64,000 bases of DNA from Pseudomonas sp. FEN (GTDB lineage: Bacteria > Pseudomonadota > Gammaproteobacteria > Pseudomonadales > Pseudomonadaceae). This document shows positions 29,680 through 39,384 of the stretch, piece after piece. The stretch's first letter is position 1. The number at the start of each line of letters is the position of its first letter. Under the pieces are notes generated by a model that saw only the letters and a list, made by a program, of their open reading frames with translations, did no database searches and had not been told where the DNA came from. Position numbers and translations under genes: made by a program. Where the stretch lies: NCBI RefSeq assembly GCF_904067045.1, contig NZ_CAJFDC010000036.1:265001-329000 (forward strand). Reading direction: 5' to 3'.

Positions 29680-31266
29680 ATGGGCGTTCCGAGTAATGAT
29701 GAAGTAGCAAAGCGACTTTACTGTCAGCCTGTTATGCATTCGCCACCGCTTGTCCAGCTACTTCGCGAACCTTGGCTGATCGCCCTTGTGCTGCTGGCCC
29801 TGGCATTGCGCCTTTATGAACTGACGGCTGCGGCGATCTGGGGCGACGAAGGCTCCAGCCTGCTGCTGGCCCAATATCCGCTGGCCGGCATCTGGTTCCA
29901 TGCGGCCCACGATGTCCATCCGCCGCTGTACTTCATGCTGCTGCATGTCTGGATCGGCCTGTTCGGCGACTCCATCCTGTCGATTCGGATGATGAGCGCG
30001 CTGCCCGGGGTGGTCACGGTGCTCCTCGGCACCTGGCTGACAAGCCTGATCGCCAGCCGGCGGGCAACGATGCTGGCCTGCCTGCTGCTGGCCCTGTTAC
30101 CCACGGCCGTGCGCTACAGCCAGGAAATACGCATGTATTCGCTGATGGGCGTGTGGCTGCTGGGGGCGACCATTGCCTTGGTGTATTGGGTCCGCGAACC
30201 CGCGCGTCAGCGCTATCTGGTGATCTACGCGCTGTTGATGGCCGCCGCCTTCTATACCCACTATTTCTCGGCGCTGTGCGTGCTTTCGCATTGGCTCTAT
30301 CTGTTGGTGATCCGCCGGCAGCCCGGCAGCGCCCATCGCTATATCGCCCGCCGCGAGTGGTGGTTGGCCAACGTGGCGATCGTGCTGCTGTTCCTGCCCT
30401 GGTTGCCGGGGTTGCTTGACCTGCTGCGGCACATGGAGGATCTGAAGGTCGGTGGCGATGTCGGCTGGGAGCCTCCGGTCACCTTGCGCTCGTTGCCGTC
30501 GATGATCTGGCAACTGATGGCGCAGGACGACGGGGAGGGCATGCCGCTGTGGCTGTTCGTCACCTTGCCAGGTGTGATGGCGGCGGTGACGGCGTTCGTC
30601 ATCTGGAATGATCGCAGCCGTTATCACTTCGAGACTCTGATGGTGATCTATAGTGCGCTGCCGTTGGTGCTGGTGTTCGCCATCTCGTTTATCTCACCGG
30701 TGTTCATCGAGCGCTACCTGACTGTGCCGGCCCTCGGTCTGCCGATCATTCTGGCCCTGGCCATCGACCGCCTGGCGCAGCGCTTCAAGGGCCTGGCCAT
30801 GCTGCTGCTGGTGGCGATCCTGGCGGTGGAGGGCGTGGGCCTGAGGAACAACTACATCGTCGACGTCGACGACCAGTTCAATAATATGGTCGAGTACATG
30901 AACCGTCATACGGTCGCCGGCGACCAGGTCGTGCTGGGCGATATGTTCTGGTATCTCACCTGGGGCTATTACGACAAGAGTGCGACTACACCGCGGCTGT
31001 ACACGCCACCCTCCGCCAAGGGCGCGTCGACCCGGCCCAACAGCTACGGTTTCGGTACGCTGGTCGATGAAAACGCCGGTATCTACCTCGATCATCTGGA
31101 GGACCTGCCGCCGGGTAACGGTCGGGTCTGGCTGGTGATGAGTCGGGTGGCGCCGGATGAATTCCCGTCGATTCCGGCCAGTTGGCGAAAAATTGACCAA
31201 CATGCGGGCGGTGATACCCAGGCGGTTCTGTATGAGATCTGTCACACTTCGTGTAGCGAGCGCTAA
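29680..31266 (+). CDS. GT39-type (ArnT/PMT-like) membrane glycosyltransferase
   Basis: 528 aa, about ten or more membrane helices and a C-terminal periplasmic portion. The first loop carries AAIWGDEGSSLLLA, with the Asp-Glu pair of GT-C enzymes, and DVHPPLYFMLL. Such enzymes move a sugar from a polyprenyl-phosphate carrier to protein, lipid A or other acceptors in the periplasm. The start is the second ATG, 6 nt after AGAGG. A terminator follows. Its position next to the giant surface protein suggests glycosylation of that protein, but the acceptor is unproven. Confidence 0.85.
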   Translation: MGVPSNDEVAKRLYCQPVMHSPPLVQLLREPWLIALVLLALALRLYELTAAAIWGDEGSSLLLAQYPLAGIWFHAAHDVHPPLYFMLLHVWIGLFGDSILSIRMMSALPGVVTVLLGTWLTSLIASRRATMLACLLLALLPTAVRYSQEIRMYSLMGVWLLGATIALVYWVREPARQRYLVIYALLMAAAFYTHYFSALCVLSHWLYLLVIRRQPGSAHRYIARREWWLANVAIVLLFLPWLPGLLDLLRHMEDLKVGGDVGWEPPVTLRSLPSMIWQLMAQDDGEGMPLWLFVTLPGVMAAVTAFVIWNDRSRYHFETLMVIYSALPLVLVFAISFISPVFIERYLTVPALGLPIILALAIDRLAQRFKGLAMLLLVAILAVEGVGLRNNYIVDVDDQFNNMVEYMNRHTVAGDQVVLGDMFWYLTWGYYDKSATTPRLYTPPSAKGASTRPNSYGFGTLVDENAGIYLDHLEDLPPGNGRVWLVMSRVAPDEFPSIPASWRKIDQHAGGDTQAVLYEICHTSCSER

Positions 31267-31305
31267 CCGTAAGAAGCCTTGGATAGAGCTGTTAGATCGA
31301 ATTCG

Positions 31306-31337
31306 AGGCCCATAACAGCCATTGTTTTGGGCCTTTT
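31306..31337 (+). terminator. Terminator after the glycosyltransferase gene
   Basis: Stem AGGCCCA (31306-31312) with TGGGCCT (31328-31334), a 15-nt loop and a short T-run. Confidence 0.65.
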
Positions 31338-31431
31338 CGACGTAAAGACCCTACGAATGATGTCGAATTACTACTAGTCTGAAACAAAACCTTACGCTAC
31401 GCTTTGTCCTATAAATGGACTTACGTCTAGG

Positions 31432-32277
31432 GTGAAGGGATTGAGCAGTTTTCACTTTATCTCCGGTTTGCCGCGTTCAGGGTCGACCCTGCTGTCTGCC
31501 ATTCTCTTACAGAATCCGCGTTTTCATGCCGGCATGAGCAGCCCGGTTGGCACCTTGTTCAACAGCGTGCTGGAGCAGTGCAGCGCCGGCAGCGAGTTCG
31601 GCGCGGTGATCGACACCGACATGCGTCGTCGCTTGCTGCGTGGCCTGTTCGAGTCTTATTACGCCGACAAGACCGAGCAATCGGTGATCTTCGATACCAA
31701 TCGCCAATGGTCCGCGCGCCTGCCCGCGTTGATGGACCTGTTTCCCCAGTCCAAAGTCATCGCCTGCGTGCGCAATGTCGCCTGGGTCATGGACAGCCTC
31801 GAGCGGCTGTACCACGCCAACCCCTTCGAGAACACCAAGCTGTTCAACGACGATATCGAGCGCAACACCGTCTATAGCCGTTGCGAGACCCTGGCCCAGC
31901 GCAATCGCCTGGTCGGGTTCGCCTGGACCGCGCTCAAGGAAGCCTATTACGGCGAACACGCCGATTCGTTGCTGCTGATCGATTACGACCTGCTGTCCCA
32001 GGCCCCGGAGCGGGTATTGCGGTTGGTCTACGACTTTATCGGTGAGCCCTGGTTCGAACATGATTTCGAGCACCTGGTGTATGACGCCCCGGAATTCGAC
32101 CAAGCCCTCGGGGTTGCCGGCCTGCATAAGGTCAAGCCGAAGGTGGCATTGGAGCCACGGCGCACGATCCTGCCGCCGGACCTGTTCGAAAAATATGCCG
32201 AGTTGTCGTTCTGGAACGATGGTTCGGCCAGCGCCGCGAATGTCATTCGCATGAAAACCAACACCGCGGTCAGTTGA
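31432..32277 (+). CDS. Sulfotransferase, first of two
   Basis: 281 aa, soluble. The PAPS 5'-phosphosulfate loop FISGLPRSGSTLLSAI is at about 9-24 and the 3'-phosphate segment KVIACVRNVAWVMDSLER near 105-122. It should move sulfate from PAPS to a hydroxyl or amine on an acceptor. The likely start is GTG at 31432, with a weak ribosome-binding site. It lies just upstream of the giant gene, which points to that protein or its glycans as acceptor (inference). Confidence 0.88.
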   Translation: MKGLSSFHFISGLPRSGSTLLSAILLQNPRFHAGMSSPVGTLFNSVLEQCSAGSEFGAVIDTDMRRRLLRGLFESYYADKTEQSVIFDTNRQWSARLPALMDLFPQSKVIACVRNVAWVMDSLERLYHANPFENTKLFNDDIERNTVYSRCETLAQRNRLVGFAWTALKEAYYGEHADSLLLIDYDLLSQAPERVLRLVYDFIGEPWFEHDFEHLVYDAPEFDQALGVAGLHKVKPKVALEPRRTILPPDLFEKYAELSFWNDGSASAANVIRMKTNTAVS

Positions 32278-32290
32278 TCGCGGTTTTTTA
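32263..32290 (+). terminator. Terminator overlapping the end of the first sulfotransferase gene
   Basis: ACCGCG (32263-32268) and CGCGGT (32279-32284) form a stem followed by TTTTTT. The stem overlaps the stop codon, so the giant gene probably has its own promoter or relies on partial read-through. Confidence 0.75.
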
Positions 32291-32340
32291 TTCCAACAAA
32301 AAATCCTTTGGGCGTGTGAGCGCTCGAGTGCAGGTGAAGC

Positions 32341-35300
32341 ATGTGGTGGAGCAAACAGAAATCGCGGTCTGAAGGCGTGAGAACCCTGGTTTCACCCATG
32401 ATTATTCCGCTCGAACCGCGCATGCTGTTCGACGGCGCCGTGGCCGCCACCGTGGCCGAGGCCGCGCAGCCGGCCAGCCACGCGACCACCGATGCGGCGA
32501 AGGCACCGGCCACCGATCATGCGACCGCGCCCGCCGAGGCCCACCCACAATCCGATGCCACGCCGACCCCGGCGCCGGCGGCCGTACCCGGCCAGTCGGT
32601 GGTCTTCGTCGACTCGCGGGTCCAGGACTTCAGTGCGCTGCTCAAGGGCGTCGCCCCCGGCACCCAGGTGGTGGTGCTGCAGGCCGGCAAGGACGGCCTG
32701 CAACAGATCGCCGATTACCTGGACACCCACCAGGGCGTGAGCACCGTGGAGATCGTCGCCCACGGCAACTCCGGCGACCTGTGGCTGGGCAGCACCTATC
32801 TTTCGTCCGATAACGTCGCGGCGCGGGCCGATGTGCTGGCGCGTATCGGCAATGACATGAATGTCGGCGGCGATATCCTGCTCTACGCTTGCAACACTGC
32901 CGCGGGCGACAAGGGTATCGGCTTTGTCGACTCCCTGGCGCAATACACCGGGCGCGATATCGCGGCGTCGACCAACCGCACCGGTCTGGGCGGCGACTGG
33001 ACCCTGGAAATCTCCACCGGCACCATCGAAAGCCACAACGTGCTCTCGGCCGACGCCATGGCCGCCTACCAGTACGGCCTGTCGACCATTACCGTGACCA
33101 GCAACGCCGACATCGGCGCCGGTTCACTACGCTCGGCCCTGAGCAGCGCGGTGGCGGGCGATATCGTCACTTTCAACACGAGCATGACGGTCAACCTGAA
33201 TTCGCAACTGATCATCAGCAAGAACCTTACCGTCGAAGGCGACCTGAACCACGACGGCGTTGCCGATGTAACCCTCAGCGGGCAGTACAAGACCCAGGTG
33301 ATCAGGATCAACTCCGGGGTCACCGCGACCCTGGACGGCCTGATCATTACCAAGGGCCTGGCGGCTGGCAACGGCGGCAATGGCAGCAATGGTGGCAGCA
33401 ATAACAGTGGTGCCACTGCGGCCAATTTGTTGGGGGCGGGGATAAGTAACTTCGGTGACCTGACCCTGAATAATGTCAGCGTGACGGCGAACGCGGCCTC
33501 AGGCGGCGGCGGTGGTGGCGGTGCGAGCGGTGCCAATGCCAGCGGCGGCGGCGGCGGTGGCGGCGCGGTGGGTGGGGGCATTGGCGGGAATGGCGGCAAC
33601 TCCGGGGCCGGCCTGTACACCGGTACTGTAGGCACAACCAACCAGGGGGGGACCGGGGGGGGCGCCTATACCATGGGCGGTCACGGCGGTTCGAGCAGTG
33701 GTGGCGCCGGCTCGACCGGTGTCGGGGGTTATACCAACGGCTCCGATGGTGGCACGGCGGTTTCTGGCGCCTTGTCGATCGGCGGTGGTGGGGGTGGTTC
33801 CGGTTGGGATGGTGCCGGTGGCAAGGGCGGCGGAGCGGCTGGCGGTATCTACAACGCCAGCGGCGCCACCCTGACCATCGTCGGCACCAGCTCGATTACC
33901 GGTAACATCGGTGCCGGCGGCGGTGGCGGCGGCGGTTCGGCGAACGGCAGCAGCACTAGTTTCAATGGCGGTGACGGTGGCCTGGGTGTCGGTGCCATCT
34001 GGAATAAAGGCACGGTATTGATCACGGCGGCCAACTTCGCGGCCCTGGGCGGTTCGGCCAACACCGGTGCCAGTGGTAACGGTGGCTTGGCCACCAACGC
34101 CTCGGCAGGCAACAAACCAATAGCAGTCAACGGCCTGTTCAACGATATCGGCGGAACGGCGAACACCGCCTATGCACCGGCGCCGACCGCAACCATCGTG
34201 GTCAGCAACACCTCGCAGCATATCGGCAGCACTTCGCTGGTGACCATTACCTTCAACCAGGCAGTGACTGGCTTTACCAGCGCCGACCTGACGATTAGCA
34301 ACGGTACCCTGGGCACCCTGAATACCAGCGACAACATCACCTACACCGCGACCTTTACACCGAACTCGAGTGTCACCAGCGCCACCAACAACATCGTCCT
34401 CGACAATACTGGCGTCACCGCCACATCGACGGGCACGGCGGGAACCGGCACCACCTCGTCCAACAACTATGCCATCGATACCGTGCGTCCGACCGCGACC
34501 GTCTCAGTAGTCGCGCCTACGCTGAGCACCACGGTCAACTCGACGGTGAATATTACCTTCAGCGAAGCGGTGAGCGGTTTCAGCCTGGCCGACATGACGG
34601 CCTCCAACGGCACCCTGAGCAACCTGACCACCAGCGACAATATCCACTGGACCGCGACCCTGACGCCGAGCGCCAGCAACAACAGCAGCGGCAACGTCAT
34701 CACCCTGGACAACAGCCTCTATACCGATACCGCGACCAACGCCGGTACCGGCACGACCACCTCCAATACCTATGCGGTCGATACCGTGCGGCCGACCGCG
34801 AGCATCGTGGTGGCCAACAATGCACTGAATATCGGCGGTACGTCGCTGGTGACCATTACCTTCAGCGAGGCGGTGACCGGCTTCACCGCCGCCGACCTGA
34901 CGGTTGGTGGTGGCACCCTGAGCGGCTTGGGCAGTAGCGACGGCGGCATCACCTGGACCGCGACCCTGACGCCGACCGCCAGCGTGACCCAAACCGGCGA
35001 TGTCATCACCCTGGACAACACGGGGGTCAGCGATACGGCAGGCAATGCCGGCAGTGGCACCACCAACTCCAACACCTACGCTGTCGACACCCAGCGGCCG
35101 AACGCCACCGTCGTGTTCGCCAACACCAACCTGGGGATCGGCCAGACCTCGCTGGTGACCATCACCTTCAGCGAAGCCGTGACCGGCTTTACCAACGCGG
35201 ATCTCACGGTTAGCAATGGCACCCTGAGCGCGGTGCAGAGCAGCGACGGCGGCGTCACCTGGACCGCGACCTTCACCCCGACGGCGGCTATCGTCAGCGC

Positions 35301-38300
35301 GAGCAACCACATCACCCTGGACAACACCGGGGTCCAGGACATGGCGGGCAACGCCGGCAGCGGCAGCACCACGTCGAACAACGTGGCCATCGACGGCGTG
35401 CGTCCGACCGCGACCATAGTGGTTGCGAACAACTCCCTGAATATTGGCCAGACCTCGCAGGTGACCATTACCTTCTCGGAAGCCGTGGTCGGTTTCACCA
35501 ATGCCGACCTGACGGTGTCCAACGGCACCCTGAGCGCGGTGAGCAGCAGCGACGGTGGCGTGACCTGGATCGCGACCTTCACCCCGAATGCGAGCATCAC
35601 CAACACCACCAACGTCATCACCCTGGACAATACCGCCTATAGCGACACCAGCGGCAACATCGGCACCGGCACCACCGACTCCAACAACTACGCCATCGAC
35701 ACCCTGCGCCCGACCGCGACCATCGTGGTCGCCGATCCGACGCTCACCGCTGGCGCAACCTCGCTGGTGACCATTACCTTCAGCGAAGCGGTGACCGGCT
35801 TCACCCTGGCCGACCTGAGCGCGAGCCACGGTACCCTGAGCGGACTGAGCACCAGTGACGGCGGTATCACCTGGACCGCGACCTTCCACCCTGACGGCAA
35901 TACCAGCAGCGCGACCAACGCCATCACCCTGGCCAATACGGGTATCGCCGACCTCGCCGGCAACGCCGGCGCGGGCACCACCAACTCGGCGAACTTCACC
36001 ATCGACACCGTGCTCCCCACGGCGACCATCGTGATGGCGAACCCGGCGATGAAGATCGGCGACACCTCCCTGGTGACCATCACCTTCAACGAGGCCGTCA
36101 GCGGTTTCACCAATGCCGACCTGTCGATCAGCAGCGGCACCCTGAGCGCGGTGCACAGCAGCGATGGCGGCATCACCTGGACCGCCACGTTCACCCCGGC
36201 GGCGGGCATCGCCGACGCCAGCAACCAGATCACCCTGGACAACACCGGCGTCCAGGCGGCCGTTTCGGGCAATGTCGGCAGCGGCAGCAGCGTTTCCAAC
36301 AACTACGCCATCGACACCCAGCGCCCGACCGCCACCGTGGTGGTGTCGAACGACCACCTGGGCATCGGCGGCACGTCCCTGGTGACCATCACCTTCAGCG
36401 AGGCGGTGACTGGCGTCAGCCTGGCCGACCTGACCACCGACAACGGCACCCTGAGCGGCCTGAGCACCAGCGATAACATCACCTATACCGCGACCTTGAC
36501 ACCGGTGGCGGGTATCACCCAGAACAACAATCACATCGTTCTGGACAACACTGGCGTGGTCGATGGTGCCGGCAACGCCGGCTCTGGCACCAGCAGCTCG
36601 AACGGCTATAACATCGACAGCGTGCGCCCGACGGCGACCATCGTGGTCGCCAACCCGACCCTGGCGGCCGGGCAGACCTCGCTGGTGACCTTCACCTTCA
36701 GCGAGGCGGTGACCGGTTTCGACAACAGCGACCTGAGCGTGCCCAACGGCACCTTGAGCGCGGTGAGCAGCAGCGACGGTGGCGTGACCTGGACGGCAAC
36801 CTTCACCCCAACCAGCAACGTTCAAGACACCACCAACCTGATCAGCCTGAACAACGCTGGCTATACGGATTTGGCCAGTAACGCCGGTACCGGTATCACC
36901 AACTCGGGTAACTTCACCATCAATACGGTGCGGCCGACCGCAACCATCGTGGTGGCGGACAACGCGCTGAAGATCGGCGATACCTCGCTGGTGACTATCA
37001 CCTTCAGCGAAGCGGTGAGTGGCTTCAGCAACGCCGACCTGACGATCAGCAACGGCACATTGACCGCCGTCAGCAGCAGCGACGGTGGCATCACCTGGAT
37101 GGCGACTTTCACCCCGACCAGCAATATCACCGATAGCAGCAACCTGATCGCCCTGGACAACAGTGGCGTGCAGAATGGCTCGGGTAATGCCGGCAGCGGC
37201 ATCACCGACTCGAACAACTACAGCATCGACACCCAGCGGCCGACGGCGAACATCGTGGTGACGGACAACGCGCTGAAGATCGGCGAAACCTCGCTGGTGA
37301 CCATCACCTTCAGCGAAGCGGTGAGCGGCTTCAGCAATGCCGACCTGACGGTCAGCGACGGCACGCTGAGCAATGTCAGTTCCAGCGACGGCGGAATTAC
37401 CTGGACCGCGACCCTGACGCCCAATGCCGCCACGACCCATGCCGGCGACCTCATTACCCTGAACAACACCGGGGTCAGCGATATCGCCGGCAACGCTGGC
37501 GCGGGGAGCACCCTGTCCAATGCTTATAGCGTCGATACCTTGGCGCCGACGGCCAGCGTGGTGATCGACCACTCGGCCCTGAATGTGGGGCAGACCGCCT
37601 TGGTGACCATTACCTTCAGCGAGGCGGTGAGCGGTTTCGACAACAGCGACCTGAGCGTTGCCAACGGCACGCTCAGTGCCGTCAGCAGCAGCGATGGCGG
37701 TATCACCTGGACGGGGACTTTTACCCCTACCAGCAATATCACCCACACCGGCAACGTGATCAGTCTGAACAATACGGGCTATACGGACCTGGCCGGCAAC
37801 GCCGGGACGGGCACCACCGACTCCAACGTCTACGCCATCGATACCCAGCGTCCGACGGCGACTGTCGTGGTTGCCGACAGCGCGCTGAAAGTCGGTCAGA
37901 CCTCACTGGTGACCATTACCTTCAGTGAGGCGGTGAGTGGCTTCAGCAACGCCGACCTGACGGTTGCCAACGGCACCTTGAGCGCGGTGAGCAGCAGCGA
38001 CGGCGGTATCACCTGGACGGCGACCTTCACTCCGACCAGCAATATCACCAACAGCAGCAACCTGATCGCCCTGGACAACAGCGGCGTACAGGATGCGGCG
38101 GGCAACGCCGGCAGCGGCAGCACCGACTCCAACACCTACAGCATCGATACCCAGCGGCCGACCGCGACCATCTCCGTGGCGAACAACAACCTGGGTATTG
38201 GCCAGACCACCACGGTGACCATCGCCTTCAGCGAAGTGGTGACCGGCTTCAACCTGTCCGAGCTCAGTGTTCCCAATGGCACCCTGTCCAACCTGGCCAG

Positions 38301-39309
38301 CGCCGACGGCGGCAAAACCTGGACCGCGACGCTGACCCCGACGGCCGCCATCACCGACGCGACCAACCTGATCGTGCTGGATACCAGCCTGGTCAACGAT
38401 ACCGCCGGCAATGCCGGAGCGGGCATCGCGATTTCCAACAACTACGCGCTCGATGCCGATCGGCCGACGGCGACCATCAGCGTCGCCAACCCGAACCTGA
38501 CCGCCGGCCAGACCTCCGTCGTGACCTTCACCTTCAGCGAGAAAGTCAGCCACTTCGACCTGTCGGAGCTGAGCGTGGCCAACGCTACCCTGTCCAACCT
38601 GGCCAGCGCCGATGGCGGCAAGACCTGGACCGCGACCCTGACGCCGACGGCGAATATCACCGATCCGAGCAACTTCATCACCCTGGACAACAGCCTGGTC
38701 AGCGACCTGGCCGGCAACGCCGGCACCGGCTTCGCCAACTCCAACAATTTTGCGGTCAACACGGTGGCGTTGGGGGGCGATCCGCAGTTCCGGGTCGAGG
38801 TGCCAGTGTCGCGACCGGATGCGCCGAACCAGCCGTTACTGCCGCAGATCAGTATCGTGCCAACCGGCAGCCTCGGCGCGCCACTGGGCTTTCCGCCGTT
38901 GTTCGAACAGCGCACCTCGGGTGATGGCCTGCCGCCGGTGGGTAATATCTTCATCAATCACAACGCCCTGGCCCCGAGCTATATCGCCCAAGTGTTCAGC
39001 ACCGATGGCGCTGGCAACGGTAATGCCAGTGGCTTCCTCGGTTTTGGCGGTGGCGATGGCGGGGTGTTTGGCAACAGTACCTTGTCGACCATCTTCAACC
39101 ACGAGTCGAGCAATAGCGACACTTCGACCGGCCAGGCCTTCGACCGAAACGGCAGGAGTCTCGGTGATCCGGCCCAGGGCGCGCGCGGCGCGTTCGGCGC
39201 GCCAACCCTGGGGCAGCAGTTGCAGAAAATCAAAGATACCGAGCAGAAACAGGTACATGAACTAGCCTGGGCTTTGGAGCAGGTCGGCCTCAGTGAAATG
39301 TCGGCCTGA
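32341..39309 (+). CDS. Giant DUF4347 surface protein with 15 Ig-like repeats
   Basis: 2322 aa. The N-terminus has LEPRMLFDGA at 24-33, a motif shared by many DUF4347 proteins, then an Ala/Pro/Thr linker and DUF4347 (about 86-248; VEIVAHGNSGDLWLG). A beta-helix-like segment and a Gly-rich region (about 340-590, many GGGGG runs) follow. Fifteen repeats of about 102 residues span 614-2141; each reads roughly RPTATIVVANxxLxIGQTS, VTITFSEAVTGF, SSDGGITWTATFTP, TLDNTGVxDxAGNAGSG. The last 180 residues are non-repetitive and end in a helix. There is no classical signal peptide, no RTX nonapeptide array and no LPXTG. Probably exported by the adjacent HlyD/M50/TolC genes and acting as an adhesin or matrix protein. 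Confidence 0.9.
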   Translation: MWWSKQKSRSEGVRTLVSPMIIPLEPRMLFDGAVAATVAEAAQPASHATTDAAKAPATDHATAPAEAHPQSDATPTPAPAAVPGQSVVFVDSRVQDFSALLKGVAPGTQVVVLQAGKDGLQQIADYLDTHQGVSTVEIVAHGNSGDLWLGSTYLSSDNVAARADVLARIGNDMNVGGDILLYACNTAAGDKGIGFVDSLAQYTGRDIAASTNRTGLGGDWTLEISTGTIESHNVLSADAMAAYQYGLSTITVTSNADIGAGSLRSALSSAVAGDIVTFNTSMTVNLNSQLIISKNLTVEGDLNHDGVADVTLSGQYKTQVIRINSGVTATLDGLIITKGLAAGNGGNGSNGGSNNSGATAANLLGAGISNFGDLTLNNVSVTANAASGGGGGGGASGANASGGGGGGGAVGGGIGGNGGNSGAGLYTGTVGTTNQGGTGGGAYTMGGHGGSSSGGAGSTGVGGYTNGSDGGTAVSGALSIGGGGGGSGWDGAGGKGGGAAGGIYNASGATLTIVGTSSITGNIGAGGGGGGGSANGSSTSFNGGDGGLGVGAIWNKGTVLITAANFAALGGSANTGASGNGGLATNASAGNKPIAVNGLFNDIGGTANTAYAPAPTATIVVSNTSQHIGSTSLVTITFNQAVTGFTSADLTISNGTLGTLNTSDNITYTATFTPNSSVTSATNNIVLDNTGVTATSTGTAGTGTTSSNNYAIDTVRPTATVSVVAPTLSTTVNSTVNITFSEAVSGFSLADMTASNGTLSNLTTSDNIHWTATLTPSASNNSSGNVITLDNSLYTDTATNAGTGTTTSNTYAVDTVRPTASIVVANNALNIGGTSLVTITFSEAVTGFTAADLTVGGGTLSGLGSSDGGITWTATLTPTASVTQTGDVITLDNTGVSDTAGNAGSGTTNSNTYAVDTQRPNATVVFANTNLGIGQTSLVTITFSEAVTGFTNADLTVSNGTLSAVQSSDGGVTWTATFTPTAAIVSASNHITLDNTGVQDMAGNAGSGSTTSNNVAIDGVRPTATIVVANNSLNIGQTSQVTITFSEAVVGFTNADLTVSNGTLSAVSSSDGGVTWIATFTPNASITNTTNVITLDNTAYSDTSGNIGTGTTDSNNYAIDTLRPTATIVVADPTLTAGATSLVTITFSEAVTGFTLADLSASHGTLSGLSTSDGGITWTATFHPDGNTSSATNAITLANTGIADLAGNAGAGTTNSANFTIDTVLPTATIVMANPAMKIGDTSLVTITFNEAVSGFTNADLSISSGTLSAVHSSDGGITWTATFTPAAGIADASNQITLDNTGVQAAVSGNVGSGSSVSNNYAIDTQRPTATVVVSNDHLGIGGTSLVTITFSEAVTGVSLADLTTDNGTLSGLSTSDNITYTATLTPVAGITQNNNHIVLDNTGVVDGAGNAGSGTSSSNGYNIDSVRPTATIVVANPTLAAGQTSLVTFTFSEAVTGFDNSDLSVPNGTLSAVSSSDGGVTWTATFTPTSNVQDTTNLISLNNAGYTDLASNAGTGITNSGNFTINTVRPTATIVVADNALKIGDTSLVTITFSEAVSGFSNADLTISNGTLTAVSSSDGGITWMATFTPTSNITDSSNLIALDNSGVQNGSGNAGSGITDSNNYSIDTQRPTANIVVTDNALKIGETSLVTITFSEAVSGFSNADLTVSDGTLSNVSSSDGGITWTATLTPNAATTHAGDLITLNNTGVSDIAGNAGAGSTLSNAYSVDTLAPTASVVIDHSALNVGQTALVTITFSEAVSGFDNSDLSVANGTLSAVSSSDGGITWTGTFTPTSNITHTGNVISLNNTGYTDLAGNAGTGTTDSNVYAIDTQRPTATVVVADSALKVGQTSLVTITFSEAVSGFSNADLTVANGTLSAVSSSDGGITWTATFTPTSNITNSSNLIALDNSGVQDAAGNAGSGSTDSNTYSIDTQRPTATISVANNNLGIGQTTTVTIAFSEVVTGFNLSELSVPNGTLSNLASADGGKTWTATLTPTAAITDATNLIVLDTSLVNDTAGNAGAGIAISNNYALDADRPTATISVANPNLTAGQTSVVTFTFSEKVSHFDLSELSVANATLSNLASADGGKTWTATLTPTANITDPSNFITLDNSLVSDLAGNAGTGFANSNNFAVNTVALGGDPQFRVEVPVSRPDAPNQPLLPQISIVPTGSLGAPLGFPPLFEQRTSGDGLPPVGNIFINHNALAPSYIAQVFSTDGAGNGNASGFLGFGGGDGGVFGNSTLSTIFNHESSNSDTSTGQAFDRNGRSLGDPAQGARGAFGAPTLGQQLQKIKDTEQKQVHELAWALEQVGLSEMSA
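34183..38764 (+). repeat. Tandem DNA repeats encoding 15 Ig-like modules
   Basis: About fifteen direct repeats of roughly 305 bp within the giant gene. Long stretches are almost identical between units (for example the segment around TGGTGACCATTACCTTCAGC), so copy number could change by recombination and short-read assemblies could collapse it. Confidence 0.88.
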
Positions 39310-39325
39310 ACAATATTGGGGATCT

Positions 39326-39345
39326 GCGCCGACGGATGTCGGCGC
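39326..39345 (+). promoter_or_regulatory. Hairpin between the giant gene and tolC-like gene
   Basis: Perfect 8-bp stem GCGCCGAC/GTCGGCGC with loop GGAT. No T-run follows, so it is more likely an mRNA-stability or processing element than a terminator. Confidence 0.5.
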
Positions 39346-39384
39346 CTATAAAAAAGAGTGTGGTAGTCAGGGGCGGTGCTAGGG

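Noticed and set aside
34504-37746. 1080-codon minus-strand ORF inside the giant gene
   Set aside because: Mirror of the tandem repeats; the open frame simply follows the repeat period and codon bias.
34183-38764. Regular repeats considered as a CRISPR array
   Set aside because: The period is about 305 bp, all in one reading frame, with no short palindromic repeats or unique spacers; no cas genes.
32341-39309. Giant protein considered as an RTX/LapA-type adhesin
   Set aside because: No GGxGxDxxx nonapeptide array near the C-terminus, no retention-module dialanine site that I can recognise, and no adjacent ABC exporter.
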